NCBI GenBank assembly: GCA_020081605.1
Contig: JAHREC010000019.1
Location: 496,001 to 560,000, forward strand
Reading direction: 5' to 3'
Source: Albifimbria verrucaria
Taxonomy: Eukaryota; Ascomycota; Sordariomycetes; Hypocreales; Stachybotryaceae
DNA: 64,000 nucleotides
This document shows positions 1 through 12,565 of this stretch, in pieces; position 1 is the first letter of the stretch, and every line of letters starts with the position of its first letter. Under the pieces are notes generated by a model, which did no database searches, had not been told where the DNA came from, and saw nothing but the letters and a program-made list of their open reading frames with translations. Both the position numbers and the translations under genes were made by a program.

Positions 1-1838
1 ATTGTTTCCAGGTGAGGGTATGCCTCCACTAAAAATGTTTCAGCAATCAATACATCTCGGTAGTTTAGATACTTATGTGGACTGCATCGTACTTCCAAAC
101 TCACTCACGAAACGTGCTGACAGTTCCGGAGCTTCCTGGTATCTTCTCATTGCACCATGCCATACTGTCGCTTTGTTAGCAATTCCTTCTACTTCGCAGG
201 CAACTTCACATACAATCCCACTGGTGTTTATCACCGACTGTTGGATCCCCGAGTTTTTCCCATCTCCCCATGGGCTTGTCGGGTGGTAAGCCACGGCAGG
301 GTCTTCCTCTGAGACTATCTTTGGGAGTAGATACTCGTAGAGATATCTGGCTGGGAACGTGGACTTGAGCCAAGATTGGGGATCCTTGTCCTCATAATTG
401 TACTCAAGTCCATATCGCTCTTGAACTTGATAATCCTCATTGCTGCCTGCCCATATGATCAGAGAAGGGTGCGAACGAAGACGCCTCATATTTTGCCTCG
501 CTTCCTGTTCAACTGAGTTAAGGAATGTCGGATACGTAGGGTATGAAGCACAGGCAAAAGCAAAGTCCTGCCAGACGAGGATGCCTAGTTCGTCACAGGC
601 ATCAAACAAAGCATCGTGCTCGTAGATCCCACCTGTCTTCAACTTAGCAGGCCGGCATAAAATCCAGAACGATCAACATACCACCCCAGATGCGGACCAT
701 AATCTGATTTCCAGTTTTAAGTAACTCCATCCACTTTCGATACTTTTCAGGCGTAACTCTCGAAAGGAAACTGTCAGCTGGAATCCAGCACGAGCCTCCA
801 CAAAATACATCAACTCCGTTGATACGAAAATAGAACGACTTGCCATATTCATCTGGCTGTTGAATGAGCTCTACTTGTCGGAATCCGATTTTCTTTAACT
901 TTTCGTCAAGACCATGGATTATGGCTTTGACCTCATAGAGAGTCTGATGGCCGTAACCAAATGGGTTCCATAGACTAGGATTTTTATTTGAAAGTCCATC
1001 TTTGCCCGGCCATTTCCGTCAATCTCACAATCGTTATTGACGATACTTGAGCCTTCCAAGCAAATGGATAAGTTGACGGCACCCGAGTTGGATAGTGGAA
1101 CTGTAGCGAAGATGGTTCCGCTGATTGTTTCGAAATCAGAACTGATTTGGTATTGAACCCAGATATCATCGATCCTCGAGATGTATTGCTCCAAATAAAT
1201 CGGCTTCCAAGGCCCTAACGTGAGGGTAATTGGTCCCCAATCCCACCCCCAGTTGTACTGAGCACTTCTCACGGGCACACGACTCATTTCTGTCTGACGG
1301 ACGTAGAAGGTGTGTTCATGGCTATGCTCCTCAAGAAGTTTCCGACCGCGAGATAGGGTTGAGTCAAACTCAATTTCCAATGTATTTTCATCCCGAAGAT
1401 GGCTTGTTATGTTTATGCGATGCGATATAAACATGTTTTCTGTATTGAGTATGTCAACACCGTTGAGCCTTACCGTCGTGAATGTGTCAAGGCCATCAAA
1501 TACAAGATCCGTGGTCACTATGTCATTATTCTCCTGGCTCAAAGGATTCTTGAAGTGCGTCTTGTACACCCAGCTTTGTTCCCCAACCCATCTTACAGCA
1601 AGTTCGTTGAGATCTAGAAAAGGGTCGGGTATTCTGGTGCCTTGGTTAGTTTCTGTGGTGAGGAAATACTCAGAAGAAGATCCCGAGCGTTACATGCAGC
1701 CACTTACTTCTTATTTTCTAATAGATCAAGATGTACCTGGGTGGGCAGCTTTCTTGCAGGAAGCCAAGAGTTTTCTTTGGTGTCATCAACTTGTCGGAAC
1801 GTCCAACCTTCATGCAGGTCAAACCGTGAGAGCTGCAT
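1..1838 (-). CDS. mndB: Beta-mannosidase, GH2 (MndB-like), 3' end outside window
   Basis: Hydrolyses terminal beta-mannosyl residues from manno-oligosaccharides. The start is the ATG at 1838 (A at -3), giving [19 protein letters not shown]. There is no signal peptide, as in the intracellular MndB type. I join four exons with introns at 1634-1707, 633-681 and 29-92; each restores the conserved frame (for example [12 protein letters not shown] and [14 protein letters not shown]). The GH2 acid/base Glu is in IIWAGSNED, and the nucleophile Glu is expected in FVSEFG. The jelly-roll N-terminal domain ([17 protein letters not shown]) is present. The frame breaks once: the A run at 981-985 (T on +) is one base short, moving from RAKMDFQIK to [18 protein letters not shown]. 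The gene runs off the left edge, so the C-terminal third is not seen. It is divergent from the regulator at 2244. Family identity is confident; MndB versus another GH2 mannosidase is less so. Confidence 0.9.
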
Positions 1839-2243
1839 TGTCGAACCTGCAATTTAAACATGCAATCATACGCGAGAGATTGAGCCGAGTGAGAATGAAC
1901 CACGACCGACGAGAAGAAAAGATTCCCTAGAAGATATAAGCCACGCTAATTTCTCAGGCCGACTTAGCTGATGCGAAGCATTACCTAGTTCTCATTCTCA
2001 CACAATTACTAGACTATCAAGTGCCTGAGTAACTCACTAGCGCTCGGTAATATGAACATCCCCGATGAGGGGTCTCCACCACAGTATGCTAAAGAGCCCC
2101 GTACCGAATTGGCACTTGTGATGATTAGCAGGGAGTGTAGCCGGCCTCGGCCTCGGTTTTTAAAAACCCGACCCTTCTCAACTGCTCCTACCTGCTTGGT
2201 CGGTATATTGAATTCCCGAATGCACTTAGCGACGACATCGACA
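1839..2243. promoter_or_regulatory. Divergent promoter region, mannosidase / Zn2Cys6 regulator
   Basis: About 400 bp separates the two divergent start codons. No coding frame is recognised. The shared upstream region is consistent with co-regulation, but I could not pick out a defined operator. Confidence 0.4.
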
Positions 2244-4386
2244 ATGACAGGGAATACCAATCCTCTCGCAGGTTCGTCTGCAGCCCCGCTGATGCAAAGA
2301 AGATTGAACAGATCTTGCTCTGAATGCACAAGGTGGGTTCATATTCAATAATTGTCCTCAGCGTATTAGCTCACTCTTCTTCAGGCGTAAAGTGAAATGT
2401 GATGGTGGTCAACCTTGCAGGTGAGTCTCAGTCAAGGGTCTCAGCGATCGCGTCTAACCTATGCCCAGTCCCTGTACGGACCACAGTATACCACATTTAT
2501 GTGGCTACAGGCAACGCAACAGGCGTACTACAGTTAGAAAGAGCGAGTACGAAGACCTATCCGAGCGGTTGCGGAGCCAGACAGTTCTTCTTGAGAAACT
2601 GTTTTCCCAAGCCAACTTCGATGAGTTGGCAAAGAAAAGTCGAACCGAGCTCTTGACTATCCTTCATGGCAATGGCATCTCTCTCTCTGAATCTTTTGAA
2701 GAAAGGCATGACCAGATAGATGGCTTACAACAGCTCAATGAATCTCGGCCTGTCTCGCCTAGCGGAGAAGCTGTTGGACAGCGCCAATGGGATGAGTCAA
2801 GGCATCAGATGACAACTCAACAAGCTGCCGACGATATTAATGCCATGGATCTTGCAACTGATCACCATCGTCGGTCTTATTTGGGAGTTAATTCGATAAG
2901 TGCAATCTTAAGATGCATTTTCCGGCTATGTCCCTCGGCAAAACATCTAATGGCCGAGCGTGCCAAAACATGGTCTGATCAGCAAACCATCCAACCGTCA
3001 CTTTTACCAACATTCAGCTTTGATACTGGTCTAAATAACTTGAGAGATCAACGATGCATAGATTTCTACTTCGAACATATTCACGCGATAGTGCCAATGC
3101 TTGACGAAGAGGAATTTCGTGCCAACTTTGCATCAGGCAGCCGAAGGGATCCAGGCTGGCTTGGCCTCTTTACATGGTCCTCATACTGGGGTCCATTGCC
3201 TCTGGAAGCGACACTTTGCATAGCCAGTATTATCCCCTGGCCCGTACGTTCCTTGACTTGGATACATTAGGAGCTGGAAACATCGAGAGTCTCCAAGCAT
3301 TGACTTTACTCGGGGGATGTATCTGCACTACCGCAATGCACCAAACATGGGCTATGCGATCCTGGGTGCAGCACAAAGGATAGGGATCGCACTGGGGCTG
3401 CACCGCGAATCGCGGAAACGCAACTTGACTGATACTGAAGTTACCCCGGGTAGAATAAGCCGAGTCGAGATTGGCCGTAGGACGTGGTGGAGTCTCTTTG
3501 CCTCGACACTTGGGCAAGCATGACTTTCGGTCGACCAACTTCCGGTCGCTGGGAAGCCAGTACAATGGACACAAGGCTACCCAGTCCCAGCTCAAAGGAC
3601 GATAATGCCGTATCATCTCTCGTTGCAAGTTGCCACTTCTGTCTCATTTCAACCCGCATACAAAACCGCTTTGCACAATTCAATCGCTTGAGTGTAGCAG
3701 AGACGTTGGTATTTGACAAGGAGTTACAAGCTTGGTACACGTCGTTGCCCCCAGTTTTGATATCAGCCATCAATTCACCATCTCGCCTCAGTGTTGCAAG
3801 AGAATTCATGCGCAACAGATATTATAACCTCCGTCTCATTTTACTCCGCTCACTCATACTTTGTATGATACGAAACCACGCACAGGCAGATCAGATGTTT
3901 CCTGAAGCTACAGAAGTAATAAACAACTGTCGTTGCGTGGCAGTTGAGGCAATTGAAGTAATAGCTTTATATTGGACACCAAATCGGATCCACGCCTGGA
4001 ATGCAGCCTGGTATCTATTTCAAGCATGCATGGTTCCGATTCTCCTTTTCGCAATTGAAAAATCCCAAGGACAGCCCAACATGGAGTTTATAGATATAGC
4101 GAAGGCAAGCTTATCTAAAGCACTAGAAACATTTACTGAAATGCGTCTTTGGATGAAGCCATCAGACAGAAGTCCTGATATCATCGCAGCACTTTTCGAG
4201 GCGGTATCTTCAGAGGCCGGAGATGTTGAAAAATCACCCTCCCTAGGAGACTCGAATTTTTCTGGCTGGTGTGACGACCAATTCACGTTCACAGAGCTTG
4301 ATTGGAACATTTTTCTAGGAAGCCACGGTCCTCAGTATGATAAGATGCAAAACGCCCAAGATAATGTAGTTGACGAAAATCTATAA
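2244..4386 (+). CDS. Zn2Cys6 transcription factor with fungal-specific TF domain
   Basis: Nuclear regulator. The binuclear cluster is spread over three exons (2244-2332, 2385-2420, 2469 onward) and reads CSEC-TRRKVK-C-DGGQP-C-SP-C-TDHSIPHL-C, i.e. CX2CX6CX5CX2CX8C. It is followed by a basic linker and a heptad-like segment (YEDLSERLRSQTVLLEKLF). The middle homology region is clear: YFEHIHAIVPMLDEEEF, LGSIASGSDTLHSQYY, YLHYRNAPNMGYAILGAAQ, IGIALGLHRES. I prefer the ATG at 2244 (A at -3) over in-frame ATGs at 2052 and 2292. Three single-base losses break the frame: near 3172, in the G run 3312-3316, and in the T run 3497-3499. Each is repaired by adding one base to the run. It sits between the mannosidase and the dehydrogenase and is the natural candidate regulator of the 0-11 kb block, though that role is inferred. 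Confidence 0.85.
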
Positions 4387-4485
4387 TTCTCCTGACAGCT
4401 GGTACTATTGCTCAAGTTGTCAAGATGTCATATTGGGATGTATCTTCCGCACAATGAGTTAGTAATATCATCATCTTGTTGGTGC

Positions 4486-6117
4486 CTATATCTTTGAAAT
4501 CAAGGCCTTAGCATTGACCTTCTACATGTTAGCCTTGCATTTCTGGTTCCTTTTTGTCTTCGAAGCTTTTTCTGTTGTACAATGAGATGGGGAACTTACA
4601 TGCTGGGGCTTTAAATCTGTGACACACTTAACCCCAAGTAGCCGCATTGCGGTCGCAGTTTCATCAGCCAAGACTGATGCAGGTTGTCAGTAGAAGCACT
4701 TTTGATGGTGGCTTCGTTGTCAAGAAGGATCAACTTACTCTGTAGAACTCTCTCGACACCAGCCTGTCCACCAACAGCAAGTCCGTAAAGCGCGGCTCGC
4801 CCAATGCCTACACCTTTTGCCCCCAATGCTAAGGCTTTCACAACATCCGTTCCCTTTTGATACCTCCATCTACCAGTACATCTATTTGGCTGAGGACTTG
4901 AGGGCAATATTTCTGTATCTCAAGCAAGACGTGGATTGGTGTTGGCGCAGTGTCCAGTGCGCGACCGCCATGATTACTGAGGATGATTCCCTTGACGATT
5001 GGATACCGCGTCGCAATCAAGGCATCTTCATAAGTCTGGATACCCTTCAATACGATCGGCAAGCTCGTATGTTTCACCAGCCAGTCTAGGGTTTTTCCCA
5101 TGTTAACCCTCCCTCTGTACCCCATGTTTGTGGAGGTGCACCACCAGCCGCCTCTGCCATCTTGAATCGCTCGTCTGCCTCACGCTTCCCAGGAAATGGA
5201 GCGTCTAACGTTAGGACAATGAATTTGATTTGCGGGATCTTCCGAACTTCTGCAAGTGTTCGCTCTGTGGCGGCGATGTTTTTGAGAACATATAATTGCC
5301 AAGCAAATACTCCATCAGGACCGGCGGCAACAATGTTTGCTGGTGAAATAGACGCGTTCTTACTGATGATTTGCAAAGCCTTTTGTCGTGAACATGCGGC
5401 AGCTATTCCCGCCTCTCCAACAGGATGTGCAAGACGGGCCATTGCTGCGGGAGCAACGAAAATCGGAAGTCCGACCTGCTGGCCTAGAATTGTTGTCTGT
5501 AATGAGCATTCTGTACAGTCAACAAACACCCGTGGCCGTAACAATATTGACCGATAAATAGAGTTGTTTTGGTGTTTCGTAATCTCATCGTCTGAGGCAG
5601 AAACATAATAAGAGATAGCCTTCGGTGTCAGTCTCTGTAGTGCCAACGCTTCTACCTCTGAAATGCTGAGAATCGACTCAAGAGGAGGTGAAACCTTGCC
5701 AATCGAGTGCGACGAGTTTTCTGCTAGGACATCAACTCTATCATTTTTCCCTCTGCAGTAGAGTCATCCACGATGCCTATCAGCTGCTCGGGTTTCAAGT
5801 ATTCTTCTAGTATCTCAATCGGATGGACAACGTCGAATGCGGCGGAAGCATCTTTTCCCGCATTCTCAAGGAGAATCTTTCTCCCACCAGGATGTTGAGG
5901 CAAGAACGTTGTAATCTATATATATCAGCATAAAAATATTGGCATCACCCTGGTCGTGAGAGTCACAGATGACTTACGTCAAACACTTTACCATGAAGGA
6001 CCATCCAACAGCTATCCGAAAGCCTGTGCTTGGCCACTTTGGTAATATTGTTAGCTCATTATTACATTTGGCTCATTTCAAAGACCAACCTTCCGCGAGA
6101 TGAATTGTGCGGGCCAT
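4486..6117 (-). CDS. Flavocytochrome b2-type FMN-dependent 2-hydroxyacid (L-lactate) dehydrogenase
   Basis: An N-terminal cytochrome b5 domain is fused to an FMN alpha-hydroxyacid dehydrogenase barrel. It probably oxidises L-lactate or a related 2-hydroxyacid and passes electrons to cytochrome c. Starting at the ATG at 6117 (MARTIHLAE), introns at 6037-6089 and 5916-5977 give the b5 core with heme motif FLPQHPGG and second His in VVHPIEIL. The FMN part shows [32 protein letters not shown] and the catalytic-His signature [13 protein letters not shown]. It ends at [12 protein letters not shown] then [15 protein letters not shown], with introns near the 3' end and a likely stop at 4486-4488. Three one-base losses were found: the A runs on the gene strand at 5744-5748 and 5092-5096, and the G run at 4852-4854. 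A mitochondrial targeting peptide is not evident at the N-terminus. Substrate is inferred from family only. Confidence 0.88.
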
Positions 6118-7377
6118 GATAGGCAGTTCTCACCCTCCCTCCAAGTTACGCTGGAACACTTCCAATTGTAGGCAATGATTGATGAACGGCTTATGTGGCT
6201 TCCGGCCCTCATCCAGGTGACCGAGGCTAGATGGTGCCGGAAATTTGTATCCCCGTAATATCCGGGCACCCTGGTCAGCTTCATAGTAGCATCATGCTTC
6301 CTGGATTGAAAGTCCTGGCAGTGACCATGGCTTGAGACGGAATATGCTGTTCTTCTTAAATAATTTACTTTAGGTGAGACCACCAGTTCTGCACTTAGAA
6401 AGATAGAATTCGTTCTACCTTATAAACCATGCCCCAGTGTGCCCAAGCCAAGATCATTTATTCTGATCACATTCATTTTTTCTACCATTTTCAGCCAACT
6501 CGTACATAATAAATGATGATAACGTTTTGTGCTTATGCATGTATGATATACGCAAAGCAAGTTGTAGTAAGGATATATTGCTTGGGAACAGTTGAAGTAC
6601 TCTACGAAAGTAGAGGTAGGCGGGCATTTAAAGAGCGTGGGAAAGGAAAATTAAATCATCTGCTTCCGGAGGAAGCACTTCAGTGAGTCTTGGGATAATG
6701 CATCTGGTGCTCTATTTGACAGAGTCTGTAGGAAAGAGGATCTCCCGAGGCCTTGTACAACTGCTAGCTTCAGGTGATAGTTTGCAATATGTTGCTGCAT
6801 CTCGCTATTCGATGAGAGATATCTGAACAACTGCCAAATAGTTTCATTAAAACATAAGATTGTCAAGCTCTCTACACATAGTTTGGCGGTATAGCGAGGA
6901 AATCTTGTTTTAGTATGACAGGAAGCTAGAAACGTAGCTGGAAACATACGTTTACGCACCATTCTCATCATGAACCATCTTCTTCAATTAAAAGAAGAAG
7001 CTTCCTCCACGCGAGAAACCTGGTGACGATGTGCCACCACGAGTTACTTGTCATCATAGAAAGAGGTATCCAAGCAGCAGAAAGGAACACAAAATTTCAA
7101 GCAGTTTGGAGTTGGTGCCAACATAATAAATCATGCCAGTGAACATATTTGGAAACTTTACAATTAACTAGCGGCGAAGTTGTAATCAAGTTGGCTATTC
7201 ACCATCCTCCATCCGAAATCTAACAATTTGGCAAGGGTTAGCCCTTGAAGGGCTGGTGATCCCGAATGGGTGCATGCATGCCCTGGAACTTTTTGAGAAT
7301 ACATGGGGTTGTCAGCTCTTTGGCGCAAATAACCTGATTTCTGAACCCAAGTATGGCTTCCTCTCCTCATAGTCTAA
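6118..7377. other. Intergenic, 1.26 kb, nothing recognised
   Basis: Only short open frames occur, such as 6651-6971 on the minus strand. They have no recognisable family, no credible intron structure and AT-rich composition. I regard them as chance. Confidence 0.5.
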
Positions 7378-9130
7378 TTATGGCTGTCGCGCATCCTCAG
7401 TTTTGCGATCAACATCTTCCAGTTCAACTGCACCGAGACCATCAACCGTCTTATTTACCTGGTTCTCCACCTTCTCTTGCATCTCTTTGCCTTCGAATAT
7501 GAAACTCAGTTCCTCCAGTGTTCTACCCTTAGTCTCAGGAAAGAAGAAGTAACAGATAAGCCATTCGACCAAGATCCAGCAGCAATAAACGATGTAATAC
7601 TTCCAACCAATATCATCAAGTGCAATAGGGTTGACATAAGTATTAAAGAAGACTGCGAATCGGACCGTCAATTGCTCGAATGCGATTCCTTTGGCACGCT
7701 GCTGATATGGGAAGATTTCTACCATGTAGGTATATGTCAGGGCATTCCATCCAAGGTTGTAAAAGCTAGAATTCGTTAGTTCTTCGATATGTTATCATGG
7801 TATCAGGGCGGAAGACTCACGGTGAATATAGGAAAATGAAAAATAGAACGGGAATCGCAGCTGTGGAACTCTCCTTTCCAGCGTCAAGGTCAATTTTAAA
7901 TCTAGCATCTCGTCAATTAGCGGTTCATGTAAAATATGTCAGGCAACAAACCTGGCGCTGGCAATGGTCCACGCCGTGTAAACAATTGCACTTCCAGTGA
8001 TACAGGTCAAAAACATGACTCTTCGGGGAAATCTAGGAGCGATCAATGCGATCGGCACGGCGTTGATGAACCCCAGCAGGTGTTGCTTAGAATGACCTTC
8101 TGTATGGTGAGTTTATTGGTAATGCCAACAAGATTCAAGATTTTGGCCATATAGAAGCTGAGTAAACCATTTCCTGACCATTGCGTGAAGAAGCCGACAA
8201 CTCCAGCGAGAGCGAATCGCCTTCGCATGGGGGCGTCGCGAATAACATCCGCCCAGACGAAGCTGCTGGCTAACTCCTTCTCTTGAGCAATGGTGGATTG
8301 GATCTGTGCGAACTCAAGACGCACAAACTCGTCACCATTTTCGCCTTCGCTATGAAACCTTTCGAGGATCGCTAGGGCTTCTTCATGCCGATCTTTGCTG
8401 ATCAGCCAACGTGGTGACTCAGGGCACCATGGCATAAAAGCAATCTGGCAGATACTGGGGACTAATTGTAAGAGGCTGGGAATACGCCATGCCCAAGTCG
8501 AGCTCATTTGGAACGTGCCGTAAGTTGTACCTGCAGCTGCAATGGCGCCAACAAACCAACTGGCATTGAACAGACTGGTCAGAATAGCACGTTCTTTTTC
8601 GTAGCCGAGCTCTCCAAGCATTGAGGATGCATTGACGATCGCAAAGGGATACCAAAGCCAAGAAGCCAGCGAGAAGCAAGGAACATATCCTTGTTCACTG
8701 AACCAGTCTGCATGCCAGCCCCAACCATCATAAGCAAAGACGCTGCGACGATTGTCTTTCGACGGCCAAGATACTGTGAAACTGTTGGAATAAATGGAAT
8801 GGCCATCAGAGCACCGAGGAGTACATCGCGTTTAAAAGTCCTAAAGTCGACGACGTAGGATGGCCAAAGTCTGATAGAGTCAGCAGGTGAATTACCTTTG
8901 TGAAAACATAACTTACAGCTCTGCCATGATTCAACGGCTTGCAGGCTGTTCATCATTGACGAGTCGAAACCTGACGTCCACTCGACTCCCAGTCCACATG
9001 GTATAAGGATGAGATACAAAAATCTCAAGTTCGGTTTTTGATACCATTTCTTCGGATCAGAGTGAGCAATCTTGCTCAGGCGGTCGTCGCCCAGCTGTGC
9101 TTGCTGCCCGAGAATTGCCATGATGTCCAA
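7378..9130 (-). CDS. MFS sugar transporter, lactose-permease/hexose type
   Basis: Plasma-membrane sugar:proton symporter of the Sugar_tr family. It has an early NALQ-like equivalent region, PFIPTVSQYLGRRKT (loop 2-3), PESPRWLISKDR (loop 6-7), VVGFFTQWSGNGLLSFYMAKILN in helix 7 and the terminal PETKGRTLEELSFIFEG. Introns at 8871-8916, 7902-7951 and 7766-7820 keep phase (WQS|YFGHPTSSTLGLLNAMYS; ASA|RFKIDLDAG; LYSP|FYNLGWNALTYTYMVEIFPY). The start is ATG 9130 or 9121. Three one-base losses: the T run at 8643-8645 (A on +), the CC at 8818-8819 and the CC at 8079-8080 (both G on +). It resembles fungal lactose permeases more than hexose transporters in the WQSYF...STLGLLNA segment. Its neighbours (mannosidase, b2 dehydrogenase, acetyltransferase) fit oligosaccharide import. 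Confidence 0.88.
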
Positions 9131-10329
9131 GCCGACGAGTTACTGCATCGATGGCTCAATTGATGAACAAGCCCAAAGGGCGGGCTCAAGCAGAGGCATG
9201 ACATCCTAATTATATCAATTTAAAATTTAAGAGAGAATGTTGGGGAATGGACAAGCTGCATATTGTGCTGCAAGGGTAACGACAAGATGCTACTCCTAAC
9301 ACGGTAAGCGAGGTTTGTTCCACGAATCTGAATCCAGTCTGACCATCCACTCGAACTATGACTACCATTCCAGGTTAGCTATATGCGCATGTCATAGAAT
9401 TAAGCAGTGATCCAGAGGGGCCATGTGACGATAATGTGCGGGGAAGAGGGAATGTCCAAGGTTGATCGGCGACATATAATCTCGAGAGCTGGGGAAGTGG
9501 GGTGTTCAAGACTGCATCTCGGGTTTATATATTTTCGTGCGACAGCCGACTTTCATCATTCTTGCACGTTAATCCATCCCACTGTTGGCTTGGCGTACAG
9601 GGATCAGAAAGGTCAAACAAGTATGGGCTCATTCTTCTAGCAGGTCTCCGTTGAAATTGCTCCGAGATTTGTGTGAACACTTCGGGGATATGATTGCCTA
9701 AAATCTTAATACCATCTTATTGAATGTGGGAGGGCCACATAGGGGCTACGATCCCTCGAGTCTTGGTCAATCTGTCGGTACATAAAGAAACTTATTATCT
9801 ATGAAGATCTTCGTGGAGTCACCAAATGCTGGGACCTCTATCATCAGCCAGTTTACTGTCTAGACACTTCGCTGATGCCAACCACTCGCAGACTGGAGCC
9901 CTCCACTGCACAATGTGTGAAAGCAGCATCTAATCCCCGAGGGCCGACTTCAGACTAAATCGAGTTCGCTATATTGAGGAACATAGCCAAAAAAGTATCT
10001 AACTTGGGGCTTTCTACATGACGCTCGAATTATCGGCGTGCGGCTGGTTTTGTTCCAGCTAACACTTCTCTCAGTTGGAGCTCTACTGGACAACAATATA
10101 GCTTCAGCTAAAAGCGAGAATTGCTCATTCTCAAAAGACACTAATTTAGGACAGGATTGCCAATAGAGATCTTGTTGTGGTCACAACACCATGCAGAAAC
10201 TTTTTAAAGAGCGTTGTAGCCTAACGACGGCGATGTCGGTTTGCGCCGAGATTACAAATCGAGCAATGGCCCTTTCCACTGTTTAAGTTTCTGAGACAAT
10301 GGTTTGAGACTTCTGCTAAATAACATGGG
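9131..10329. other. Intergenic, 1.2 kb, nothing recognised
   Basis: No conserved coding frame is visible. It contains the permease promoter (minus strand, just above 9130). Confidence 0.5.
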
Positions 10330-11118
10330 TTACGGTTTAGGTGACTTGGCCTTTTCCTCTGGCACATCTAACTTCTTTATGATACGAGCAGGATTGCCAG
10401 CAACGACGTGATACGGTGGAACATCCTGTCAACAAATGTTAGTAACAATTTCGATAAAAGTAGCTTGACCTCCTACCTTGGTGACAACGCTTCCAGCTCC
10501 GACCGTGCACCCATCGCCAATCGTCACACCGGGCATGATAGCCACATCTCCTCCTATCCAACAATCATCACCCAATGTGATCGGCTTACCGTATTCAGGT
10601 CCGAATGTCCCGTTGCGAAGTTTGGGATCCAGTGGATGGCAAGCACTGTAGAGACTGACATTAGGCCCAAGCATGGTGCGCGAGCCAATACGTATCGTGC
10701 AGGTGTCTATCATGACACAGTTGGAATTAATAAAAACGTTGCTTCCGACCTTCACATTGGAGCCATAGGCGCATCTGAGGGCGGCTCGATCCATGGGTAC
10801 TCGTGCAGAATTGCATCCTCTTCCTCGTCGTTAGCCCCTGGAGGGAAGAGGGCGGTCATCATTTGTAATACTATTGCTAGAATTAGCATTTGGCCTCTTT
10901 ACCGACTGTACGTGCCCTTCTATAGGTGAACTCCGGCGGAACTCACTTTTCCAATGCTCTGCATTTTGCCTACGAGTAAATTCTCCAGCGAAGTTAAAGT
11001 TTCTCACGGCACGATTGCATCTTTGCCGAGCAGCAACAAGTTGCGGCGTGAAGGCATAGTAGAGCTCACCGGCTCGCATCTTAGCGAGGTTCTCTTCTTC
11101 ATCTATATTGGTCAACAT
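10330..11118 (-). CDS. Maltose/galactoside O-acetyltransferase-like (LacA/NodL family)
   Basis: Acetyl-CoA-dependent sugar O-acetyltransferase with a left-handed beta-helix. It starts at ATG 11118 with the maltose-acetyltransferase N-domain (MRAGELYYAFTPQLVAAR). Introns lie at 10871-10946 and 10426-10476. The hexapeptide core is NVKVGSNVFINSNCVMIDT, IRIGSRTMLGPNVSLYSACHPLDP (active-site His), GDDCWIGGDVAIMPGVTIGDG and VGAGSVVTK|DVPPYHVVAGNPARIIKKL. One base is lost near 10778 (WIEPP to FRCAYGSN; TT read as T on the gene strand). Length (about 220 residues) matches the family. It lies next to the sugar permease; it may acetylate non-metabolised sugars, but substrate is unknown. Confidence 0.88.
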
Positions 11119-11857
11119 CGTGTATGATATAATTATTTGCTTAATTTCAGTACTTCAAAATTATGTCGAAGAAAAATGAGCCGTTCTGGTCATTCTCTCA
11201 TTGTTGATATTATAGTGGGTCACCATTCTAGTGTTGATGTCACAATGCCTTGTATGATGCATTGTACGTGCAGTTCCCAAGATTACAGCCAAGATGCTTC
11301 GTTGTACGTGTGCTGACTAGGGTGCAAATAGGCAAATGCTCCAATGATCTTCTGCTGTAACAAGTGGAATTCTTGAATCGCTTTCATTTGTCATTACTTG
11401 CAAATTTCCCATACCGAGGATGACTTTGCCAAGGACTGATGCTATTGATATTCCCCATTGATGAAACATTCGAAGTCGCAGCATGGAAGCTAGAAAGAAA
11501 TCTTGTGTCTTATCATTAAGTCGAGACGGGTATGTATTTACGACATTGGTAAGGGGTATTTAATGAGCGTAGCAGTAACAGATGCGTATATCGCTATGTC
11601 ACCTATGTAAGCTTTTGTATTTGGATGAGTTAGAATCGAGACTCAATTTAATGGCAAAATTATATTGCCTCCATGGGGAAATGAGAAGTCCTTCAATATC
11701 TCCATCTTTCCTACGACTTTCGTGCTTCGTATTCATGGCTTATTTTGTGTTTCGAAGGGCTTTTTAAAATATCTTGAACCAATTGCAATCGAGGATCATC
11801 AGAAGACGCTACCCTAAAACGAGAGAGTATTACATCACCTCCAAGACAAATATCCAT
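11119..11857. other. Intergenic, 0.74 kb, nothing recognised
   Basis: Short AT-rich frames only; no family recognised. Confidence 0.45.
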
Positions 11858-12565
11858 TTACGCGCCCTCAGTGGAGTAAGTTTCCATCCCAGCGAGAGAC
11901 GCTCGCTCATAGTACTCATAATACTTGGCAAGTTGTGTAATCCAAGCATCCCATGCATCTTCTGAAACAAATAAATTATACCGCATATTGGATAGAAACT
12001 CAATTTCCATCACGTGGACTTCTGCAAACTTGAAGCAGCTAACCTCGGCCCACGTCCTATTCGTATAATGGTTGTCGTCCAGCACTATCGTCCAGTTAGA
12101 CACACTGTTTGTTTTTCTTCTCACTTTTCTAGGTTTTTATCATGTTGGATAGATACCTTTATTTCCAAGCATCATGGCCACCGTGAAAAGTCGATATTCG
12201 CTACCTAGTCTTGCTTTTGTGTTTGGAACGTGTTCACCTAACATGGAAATAAAAGAAGACCCAGTAAGATGGCATTCTGTGATATCTGAGTTGTGGATAG
12301 GACGGCATGCACCCATTTTTGGAATTTTAGTGTTGGTAAAGCGTTTGGTGTAAGTCTTGGAATTTGTGCGTGAGGGCCGAAAGTACGAATCTTTTCTACA
12401 GCTTCGAGGACTTTAGCCGACTCGAACCAGAGAAGACATGTAATCTAGGAGCACTTAGCCTCAGTTTGGCTCAAATTCGAACCCATAGGTCAGCGTTATG
12501 GCATGCTTACTTGTGCAGCAAACTTGGCAATATCACCCCCTGAAACTGATACAGCTCGGTAATTG
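11858..12565 (-). CDS. Pcl-type (Pho85-partner) cyclin box, N-terminus not resolved
   Basis: Regulatory cyclin of the Pcl1/Pcl2-PclA group, which binds a Pho85-like CDK. Three exons join at introns 12445-12510 and 12085-12156. Successive conserved blocks are [107 protein letters not shown] and FLSNMRYNLF. One base is lost in the T run on the gene strand at 12251-12254. The frame cannot be followed upstream to a start codon: it meets a stop before 12565, within the coding tail of the NLR on the same strand. The C-terminus stops soon after YYEYYERASL, shorter than usual for this family. It is either a cyclin-box-only gene or a truncated copy. Confidence 0.75.

Noticed and set aside
1310..1930. 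206-codon + strand frame
   Set aside because: Antisense shadow of the beta-mannosidase exons.
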